Positions 58,485 to 64,000 of a stretch of DNA of 64,000 nt are shown in pieces. This stretch comes from DASXMT01 sp963755985 (GTDB lineage: Bacteria; Actinomycetota; Acidimicrobiia; Acidimicrobiales; RAAP-2): contig CAVWLO010000002.1 in assembly GCA_963755985.1 (NCBI GenBank), positions 930,001 to 994,000 of the forward strand, in the 5' to 3' direction. A program made the translations under genes and the position numbers. Every line of letters starts with the position of its first letter. Position 1 is the stretch's first letter. Under the pieces are notes generated by a model, which saw nothing but the letters and a program-made list of their open reading frames with translations, had not been told where the DNA came from and made no database searches.

Positions 58485-58511
58485 GGCGGCCCTTCACGAT
58501 GGCGGCACGGC

Positions 58512-59567
58512 TCATGATCGCTGCGCCATATCGGCCAGGGTAGCCAGTACCTCCGCCTTGTCGATCCCCCGCACCGGCTCCACCCCGTGCGGCCCATCGA
58601 GCACGAAGGTCAGGTCGTGGTGGGCCTTCTTGTCACGAGCCATGTACGAGACCAGCGACTCGGGGTCGATGTCGTGGGGCAAGTTGGCCCGGAGGTCGAG
58701 CGCCCCCACCACGCGACGGTGGAGGGCCACCCGGTCATCATCGATGCGCCCCAGCCGTCGGGCCAGCATGGCCGCGAACACCAATCCGACAGCGACCGCC
58801 TCGCCGTGTCGCAGGTCGGACTGCCCCGAGGCCCCGAAGGAGGCGGCCTCGAGGGCATGAGCCAGGGTGTGGCCGTAGTTCAGCACCATCCGCCGATCGC
58901 CCTCCCGCTCGTCCGCCGACACCACGTCCGCCTTGATCTGAGCACACCTGGCCACCTGTTCGACCAGCGGGAGGCCGATCAACGTTGCGTCAGGCGCTGA
59001 GCCATCGGGCATGGACAAGAAGGCGTACTTGGCCATCTCTCCCCTGCCGCTCGCCCACTCCCGTTGGGGCAGGGTGGACAGCGTTGCCGTGTCGCACAGG
59101 ACGGCCGACGGCTGCCAGAACGCGCCGACCAGGTTCTTCCCCTCGGGGATGTTCACCGCCGTCTTGCCCCCGATGGCCGCGTCGACTTGAGCCAGCAACG
59201 ACGTGGCCACGTTCACGTAGGCCGTGCCACGGTGATAGGTGGCCGCGGCGAATCCAGCCAGGTCGGTGACCACGCCGCCGCCCACCGCGACCACGGCGTC
59301 ACCCCGGGTCAGGCCGAAGCGGGCGAATCCGCGGCACAGCTCCTCGAGGGTAGACAGCGACTTGGCCCCCTCGCCGTCGGGCACGTTGAATGTCTGGTGA
59401 GGAAGGCCGGGGTCCACCTCCACACCGATGCCGGCCTGGCTCACCACTGCCACCCGGGCGGCGCCGGGAACAGCCGATGACAAGATGTCGGCCAGCAGGT
59501 CCCGCGCCCCGTCACCCACCACGACGTCGTAGCTGCGCGCTCCCAACTTCACCGGGACGGCGATCAC
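58512..59567 (-). CDS. aroB: 3-Dehydroquinate synthase
   Basis: The product has 351 aa. The NAD-binding face has DGEGAKSLSTLEELCRGF and AVGGGVVTDLAGFAAATYHR. Metal-binding and active-site parts include KTAVNIPEGKNLVGAFWQPS, VLNYGHTLAHALEAASFG and LRHGEAVAVGLVFAAMLA. It converts DAHP to 3-dehydroquinate. GTG at 59567 overlaps the aroK stop by four bases. Confidence 0.97.
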   Translation of the reverse strand: MIAVPVKLGARSYDVVVGDGARDLLADILSSAVPGAARVAVVSQAGIGVEVDPGLPHQTFNVPDGEGAKSLSTLEELCRGFARFGLTRGDAVVAVGGGVVTDLAGFAAATYHRGTAYVNVATSLLAQVDAAIGGKTAVNIPEGKNLVGAFWQPSAVLCDTATLSTLPQREWASGRGEMAKYAFLSMPDGSAPDATLIGLPLVEQVARCAQIKADVVSADEREGDRRMVLNYGHTLAHALEAASFGASGQSDLRHGEAVAVGLVFAAMLARRLGRIDDDRVALHRRVVGALDLRANLPHDIDPESLVSYMARDKKAHHDLTFVLDGPHGVEPVRGIDKAEVLATLADMAQRS

Positions 59568-60118
59568 CGTCCCCGACCCTCGTCTCCCCCGGTTCCTGCT
59601 GCCCGAGCGCCCAGCCCGGTACCGGCCAACACCCGATCGACCACCGTCTCGGGGGCCAGCTCGTCCACATCCACGGTCACCGACGCCACCCTCTTGTACA
59701 AGGGCTCCCGCACTGCATAGAGGGCGGCCAAGGCCGCCCCGGGATCGCTCCCGAGCAACGGGCGACCGGCGCCGTCACCGACCCGCTTGGCCAGGGTCTC
59801 GGGCCGGGCCCGCAGCCAGACGACGGTTCCCGACCGGGCCAGCAACGCCCGGTTGTTCTCGGACAACACGGCACCGCCGGCCACCGATACCACCGTTGGG
59901 TCGGGGCCCGATACGGCCACGGTGAGGGCCCGGGCTTCCTCGGCCCGGAAAGCTGCCTCGCCGTCCTCGCTGAAGATCTCGGGAACGGTCCGCCCGGTGG
60001 TCTGGGCCACCTGGGCGTCCGAGTCGAGGTATCGCCACCCCAATCGCTCGGCCAACAGCTGACCGACGGTGGTCTTTCCCACCCCCATCATGCCCACCAG
60101 CAAGATCCGGTCAGTCAT
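59564..60118 (-). CDS. aroK: Shikimate kinase
   Basis: The product has 184 aa. Walker A LVGMMGVGKTTVGQLLAERL and the shikimate-binding SDAQVAQTTGRTVPEIFSED, then SVAGGAVLSENNRALL and GRPLLGSDPGAAL identify it. It phosphorylates shikimate. ATG at 60118 overlaps aroC by eight bases. A Gly/Arg-rich tail of about 20 residues is unusual for the family, but lies after the catalytic core. Confidence 0.96.
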   Translation of the reverse strand: MTDRILLVGMMGVGKTTVGQLLAERLGWRYLDSDAQVAQTTGRTVPEIFSEDGEAAFRAEEARALTVAVSGPDPTVVSVAGGAVLSENNRALLARSGTVVWLRARPETLAKRVGDGAGRPLLGSDPGAALAALYAVREPLYKRVASVTVDVDELAPETVVDRVLAGTGLGARAAGTGGDEGRGR

Positions 60119-61328
60119 CGGACCCGTGGGCTGGCGAGGCGGCCGAGGGGGTCTCGCCCAGCGAGTGGAGGTAGCCGTCCCGGTTGCGGGTGAACTCGGC
60201 CACCGAGTCGCCCCCGAACTTCCGGAGGGCTTCTGACGCCAGCACGAGCGCGGTCATCGTCTCGGCCACCACGCCCATGGCCGGCACCGCGGTCACGTCG
60301 GTGCGCTCTTTGAACGACACGGTCGATTCCTTGGTGACCACGTCCACCGTGCCCAGCGAGGGCCGATTGAGGGTGGCCAGCGGCTTCATCGAGGCGCGGG
60401 CCACGATGGGGGCACCGGTGGACATGCCACCCTCGATCCCACCGGCCCGATGGGTGTCGCGGGTGTAGCCGCCTCCGAGCTCGGCGCCGGTTTCGGCCGG
60501 CCCGGCCATGCGGATGGCGTCATGGGCCTCCGATCCCCGAAGCCCGGGGAGGGCGAGGCCCTCGCCGATCTCGACCGCCTTGATGGCCTGGATGCTCATG
60601 AGGGCCTGGGCCAACAGGGCGTCGAGGCGACGGTCCCAGTGCACGTGGCTCCCGAGGCCGACGGGGACCCCGTAGGCCACGACCTCGGCCACGCCGCCGA
60701 GCGAGTCGCCCTCCTTGGCCGCCGCCTTGACCTCGGCCACCATGCGGGCCTCGGTGCCGGGATCGAGACAACGAACCGCCGATTCGTCGATCCGGGGCAG
60801 GTCGCCGGGGACAGGGAGCACGGAACCCTCGTTCCTGGCCGCCCCCAATTGCACGATGTGGCTGAGAATGTCCACCCCGATCTGACCCAAGAGCAGCTTG
60901 GCCACGGTTCCCGCCGCAACCCTGGCCGCCGTCTCCCGGGCCGAGGCCCGCTCGAGCACGTCCCGGGCGTCGGCCAGACCGTACTTCAGCATCCCTGACA
61001 GGTCGGCATGGCCGGGTCGTGGCTGGGTCAGGACCTTGGTGGGCAGGCCCGGAGCCGGAGACATCTCGGTTTCCCACTTCGGCCATTCGGTGTTGGCGAT
61101 CTCGATGGCCACGGGCGAGCCGATGGTGCGACCGTGGCGGATCCCGCCGACCAGGGTCACCTCATCGGCCTCGAAGCGCATCCTCGGACCCCGCCCGTAC
61201 CCGAGTCGCCGACGAGCCAGTCCCCGCTGAATGTCCTCGGCCGTGACCAACAGCCCGGCCGGGACGCCCTCCACGATGACCACCAGGGCGCGGCCGTGGG
61301 ACTCTCCGGCGGTCAGGAAACGCAGCAT
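60111..61328 (-). CDS. aroC: Chorismate synthase
   Basis: The product has 405 aa. It opens MLRFLTAGESHGRALVVIVE, then RPGHADLSGMLKYGLADARD, RASARETAARVAAGTVAKLL and GGIEGGMSTGAPIVARASMK, the reduced-FMN binding signatures. It converts EPSP to chorismate. ATG at 61328 begins the conserved start; a much longer open frame upstream is a shadow. It is the first gene of the aro operon, with 113 bp before the prepilin peptidase stop. Confidence 0.97.
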   Translation of the reverse strand: MLRFLTAGESHGRALVVIVEGVPAGLLVTAEDIQRGLARRRLGYGRGPRMRFEADEVTLVGGIRHGRTIGSPVAIEIANTEWPKWETEMSPAPGLPTKVLTQPRPGHADLSGMLKYGLADARDVLERASARETAARVAAGTVAKLLLGQIGVDILSHIVQLGAARNEGSVLPVPGDLPRIDESAVRCLDPGTEARMVAEVKAAAKEGDSLGGVAEVVAYGVPVGLGSHVHWDRRLDALLAQALMSIQAIKAVEIGEGLALPGLRGSEAHDAIRMAGPAETGAELGGGYTRDTHRAGGIEGGMSTGAPIVARASMKPLATLNRPSLGTVDVVTKESTVSFKERTDVTAVPAMGVVAETMTALVLASEALRKFGGDSVAEFTRNRDGYLHSLGETPSAASPAHGSDD

Positions 61329-61441
61329 CCAGGCAAATCTACTCGTGGCCGCCACCGACTCGGCCAGCTTCCCGGGGGCGCCGCTCTCCCCCGCAGGAGA
61401 TGCGGGCAGCCCCAGACCGGCGCCGGGGCGCGGCCCTCTGC

Positions 61442-62200
61442 TCAGATGGTTCGATGGAACACCGCCTGGACGATCGGGGCGCCCCAGAAGACGGCGACGA
61501 TCGCCCCGACGGCCAGCGCCGGGGCAAACGGGATCCGGACCGTGCGCCCCATTCCCGACAGACCCATGACGGCGATGCCGAAGAGGAGGCCGAAGACAAA
61601 GGCGGAGGCCAGGGCGACGTAGGTGGCGAGCAGGCCGATCCAGCCGGTGGCCAGTCCGATGAGGGCCGACAAGCGCACGTCGCCGAACCCCATCCCTCTG
61701 GGTGCCAACCACCAGATGACGAACAACACGGCAAAGGCAGCGGAGGTACCGACCACGGCATTGCCCAGTCGGTGCCACTGGTTGTCCGCTGCGGCCACCA
61801 TCGCGAAGAGGACCCCGAGAGTCCCCAAGGCCGGATAGACCAGCCGGCGAGGGATCACTCCGTGTGACAGGTCGGTGGTGGACACCACCACCAGCACAGA
61901 GAAAAAGCCGCAGTAGGGCAGGAGGACCAGATGGGCGCCGAACCGGTGGGCCGAGCCGGCGAAGAGACCGCCGGTGACCAGTGCGGCGCCGAGGTTCCGA
62001 GCGGCGCTGGGCCCAGCCGGGAGGAGCCGGGGCGGCGATGCCCGCCCCCCACCGTTGACGACCGGCTGTCCACCGCTGTCCCCGGCCGGGCGATGCTGGC
62101 GGTGGTCGCTCCTCTCGGCCTCGCGCTGCCCGAGCGGTTCGAACAGCGCGCCCACGACCAGGCCGGCCACCGCTGTCCCGGCGACGAGCAGTGCCGTCAC
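61442..62200 (-). CDS. Type IV prepilin peptidase-like aspartyl membrane protease (A24)
   Basis: The product has 252 aa with about seven hydrophobic segments. The two catalytic aspartates lie in VVSTTDLSHGVIPRRLVYPA and in the GxGD motif GMGFGDVRLSALIGLATG. The zinc-binding CxxC N-methylation domain of full-length PilD enzymes is absent, so it is the short form. It would cleave type IV pilin or Tad-type prepilins; none are in the window. It precedes aroC, an arrangement common in actinobacteria. The start is GTG at 62200. Confidence 0.85.
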   Translation of the reverse strand: MTALLVAGTAVAGLVVGALFEPLGQREAERSDHRQHRPAGDSGGQPVVNGGGRASPPRLLPAGPSAARNLGAALVTGGLFAGSAHRFGAHLVLLPYCGFFSVLVVVSTTDLSHGVIPRRLVYPALGTLGVLFAMVAAADNQWHRLGNAVVGTSAAFAVLFVIWWLAPRGMGFGDVRLSALIGLATGWIGLLATYVALASAFVFGLLFGIAVMGLSGMGRTVRIPFAPALAVGAIVAVFWGAPIVQAVFHRTI

Positions 62201-62222
62201 TGCTCAGGTTCGCACCCGAGTG

Positions 62223-62897
62223 TCAGCCCAGGGCGGACTGGTAGAAGGGATTGGACCCGGCGCCATGGTTGGTGACATCCACGATGTCGGTGATCTCTGG
62301 CACGGCCTCTCGCAGGATGGCCTCGATCCCCAGGGTCAAGGTGGCCTGGGCCATTCCGCAGCCCTGACAGCCGCCGCTCAACCGGAGGTGGACGACCGAG
62401 CCCTCCACTGTGACCAGATCGGCTCGACCGCCGTGTTCGGCAATGCTGGGATTCACCTCGGATTCGAGGACCGAGGCCACCCGGCGGGCCAGGGGGCTGG
62501 TCAGATCGGCCGGCGAAGCCTCGGCCGGGGCCAGCCCCTGCTCGGCCCGAGTGGGCGGTCTGTTCGGATTCACCACGACCAGCCCGGGCTCGCCGTCGGC
62601 ATCGGTGAGGACGTCGAGCCTGGCCCCAGGCAACCGGCCGGCGCTCTCCCGCGGGATGACCACCGTGACGTCGTCGTCGTGCTGGATGACATCCCCGGGG
62701 GTGGCGTCGTGCAGGGCCCGGAAATACATGTCGTAGGTATAGGACCCGTCGTTGGCCCCGGTGACCTCCAACCACAGCGCCAGCCGGCCCTGGCCCGTCT
62801 CTTTGGCCAGCGCCTCGGTGACCGTGAGCCGGGCGTCGGTTGTCACCGTCAACACCGGGCGCGAGTCGTCACGGTCGGCGGGCACGCCTGTCATCAT
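62223..62897 (-). CDS. NfuA-like Fe-S scaffold (HesB-like plus NifU domain)
   Basis: The product has 224 aa. Residues 15-115 resemble a degenerate A-type (HesB-like) domain (YTYDMYFRALHDATPGDVIQ), and the C-terminal NifU domain has the cluster-binding CxxC in LRLSGGCQGCGMAQATLTLG. It is likely to donate [4Fe-4S] clusters to target enzymes. Two ATGs (62895-62897 and 62892-62894) give MM starts, only six to nine bases from the divergent start at 62904. GTG at 62855 is a shorter alternative. Confidence 0.8.
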   Translation of the reverse strand: MMTGVPADRDDSRPVLTVTTDARLTVTEALAKETGQGRLALWLEVTGANDGSYTYDMYFRALHDATPGDVIQHDDDVTVVIPRESAGRLPGARLDVLTDADGEPGLVVVNPNRPPTRAEQGLAPAEASPADLTSPLARRVASVLESEVNPSIAEHGGRADLVTVEGSVVHLRLSGGCQGCGMAQATLTLGIEAILREAVPEITDIVDVTNHGAGSNPFYQSALG

Positions 62898-62903
62898 AAA
62901 GGC

Positions 62904-63665
62904 GTGGCCAACCCGAACTCGAAGATCCCGTCCGACGCCCACGAGTGGGTCAGCTTCGACGACCCCGACGAGGAGCGAACCTGGCAATTCGACATCACCT
63001 TCATGACCAGCGCCTGGACATGCATCTTCGGCCACGGGTGCCAGGGCGTGCTCACCGGGCCGGCACCGGAGCTGGTGCAGGGTTGTTGCTCGTACGGGGC
63101 CCACTTCACTGGGAAGAAGGACGCCCGGACGGTCGAGCGGGCCGCGGCCGAGCTCACGCCGGAGCTCTGGCAGTTCTACAAGCAGGGCCAAAAGGGCGTG
63201 GTCAAGAGGCTCCCCGACGGAGACCTGGGCACGAGGTTGGTGAAGGACGCATGCATCTTCCTCAATCGGCCCGGATTCCCGGCGGGGGCCGGGTGCGCGT
63301 TACACCTGGCCGCACTGGCCCAGGGTCGGAGCCACGTGGAACTGAAGCCCGAAGTCTGCTGGCAACTCCCACTGCGGCGGGAGGACGAGACCTCAGCCGA
63401 CGGCCATGTCACTTCGGTCATCCGGCAATGGGACCGGCGGCACTGGGGCGGGGGGGGCGAGGAGTTCCACTGGTGGTGCACCGAGGCACCCGAGGCTTTC
63501 GTGGGCCATGAGCCCGTGTACGTCAGCATGCGGGTCGAGCTCGAGGCCATGGCCGGAAAGAAGGTCTACAAGATGATGGCCGCCTACCTGGATTCCCGCC
63601 TGTCACCGGCCTCGACAGCGGTGCCGTTACCCCATCCCACGGTCAGGCGGACGGCTGCCCGCTGA
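62904..63665 (+). CDS. Conserved actinobacterial Cys-containing protein
   Basis: The product has 253 aa. It opens with SKIPSDAHEWVSFDDPDEER, then TSAWTCIFGHGCQGVL and VQGCCSYGAHFTGKKDARTV, a Cys-rich segment that might bind metal, then RLVKDACIFLNRPGFPAGAG, CALHLAALAQGRSHVELKPE and VCWQLPLRRE. The pattern is reminiscent of YkgJ-like zinc/iron-binding proteins but is not identical to any motif I can name. GTG at 62904 is the only reasonable start, with almost no room for a leader; the gene is divergent from the Fe-S scaffold. Confidence 0.65.
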   Translation: MANPNSKIPSDAHEWVSFDDPDEERTWQFDITFMTSAWTCIFGHGCQGVLTGPAPELVQGCCSYGAHFTGKKDARTVERAAAELTPELWQFYKQGQKGVVKRLPDGDLGTRLVKDACIFLNRPGFPAGAGCALHLAALAQGRSHVELKPEVCWQLPLRREDETSADGHVTSVIRQWDRRHWGGGGEEFHWWCTEAPEAFVGHEPVYVSMRVELEAMAGKKVYKMMAAYLDSRLSPASTAVPLPHPTVRRTAAR

Positions 63666-63754
63666 AACGCAGCGAGCACTGCCGACGAAAGTCGAAGGGC
63701 ACCCACCACCGTTCGACCGAGCCGAGGTAGCGCAACCGGCGTCATTGGCCGGCC

Positions 63755-63964
63755 CTACTCGGCCAGCGGGTCGTCCTCGGTATGCGTGGGCCCGCGCTGG
63801 ACCGTGCCGAGGATCTCGTCGAATTCGTCCTCGGTGGCCAGGCACCACGACGCGTGCTCGTCTTCTGGTTCAGCGCCACATTCGGGGCACCGCCTGTTTG
63901 CGGTCGCGACGGACCGTTTCAGGCTGCGTGCTTCCTCGAAGCGGCGATGGCGTCCCTTCTTCAC
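63755..63964 (-). CDS. Small zinc-ribbon-like protein
   Basis: The product has 69 aa. It starts VKKGRHRRFEEARSLKRSVA and has CPECGAEPEDEHASWC, a CxxC plus a third Cys, then an acidic tail ending THTEDDPLAE. The GTG at 63964 is preceded by AAGGAG with ideal spacing; a longer ATG frame from 63997 is possible. The family and role are unknown. It lies at the right edge, convergent with the Cys-containing gene. Confidence 0.6.
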   Translation of the reverse strand: MKKGRHRRFEEARSLKRSVATANRRCPECGAEPEDEHASWCLATEDEFDEILGTVQRGPTHTEDDPLAE

Positions 63965-64000
63965 CGAAAAACTCCTTGCCCCCGCCAGAGGCGACATCAG

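Overview
The window is GC-rich, dense in GTG starts and short gene overlaps, and reads as a chromosomal segment of an actinobacterium. The DUF2469-yraN pair, an FtsY with an N-terminal membrane anchor, a type II dehydroquinase and a PyrR stem-loop beside the pyrR ribosome site support this. Gene content and order suggest the class Acidimicrobiia, an inference I hold with moderate confidence. No rRNA, tRNA, CRISPR array, insertion sequence or prophage gene was found.

Layout. 1-1284: 3' part of an acyl-CoA/steroid-type operon (thiolase fragment and DUF35 OB-fold partner). 1536-4013: DUF427 protein, histidine phosphatase and a Thr-rich membrane protein. 4039-20274, minus strand: a conserved housekeeping run, acpP-rnc-mutM-smc-ftsY-ffh-rpsP-khpA-rimM-trmD-rplS-DUF2469-yraN-comM-dprA, with a crotonase and a 681-bp non-coding gap inserted before comM. 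20467-27917: accessory insert with a DJ-1 protein, a GlxA-type regulator, a circularly permuted ATP-grasp/alpha-E/transglutaminase operon, a truncated globin and an acyl-CoA dehydrogenase. 27907-35742, minus: fakA-like-recG-rsmD-coaD-DivIVA-like-DUF177-rpmF-plsX. 35810: rpmB, divergent. 36119-45352, minus: the pyrimidine operon pyrR-pyrB-pyrC-carA-carB-pyrD-pyrF. 45701-51990, plus: a MacAB-like export operon with two adaptors and a secreted Gly-rich protein. 52059-55779: two CaiB-type CoA transferases and a divergent lipocalin-like protein. 55840-61328, minus: aroC-aroK-aroB-aroQ-pepP-efp-nusB. 61442-64000: prepilin peptidase, NfuA-like scaffold, a Cys-containing protein and a small zinc-ribbon protein.

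Three features stand out. First, between about 28.17 and 33.80 kb six consecutive core genes (plsX, DUF177, DivIVA-like, coaD, rsmD, recG) carry about 18 single-base indels while every catalytic motif survives. This looks like a poor stretch of sequence or assembly more than gene decay. One more isolated indel splits the second export adaptor at about 50.69 kb. Second, short tandem repeats (units of 15-23 bp, 3-5 copies) recur at ten loci, mostly at gene ends, in divergent promoter regions or as Thr/Ser/Ala-rich coding tracts. Third, accessory blocks sit inside two otherwise conserved housekeeping neighbourhoods (acpP/plsX and nusB/pyrR).

Functionally the window covers protein targeting (ffh, ftsY), chromosome condensation (smc), translation (L19, S16, L28, L32, EF-P, RimM, TrmD), complete UMP synthesis from carbamoyl phosphate apart from a recognisable pyrK, and the shikimate pathway from aroB to aroC apart from aroE. 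Genes within each operon commonly overlap by 1, 4 or 8 nt, so translational coupling is probably widespread.
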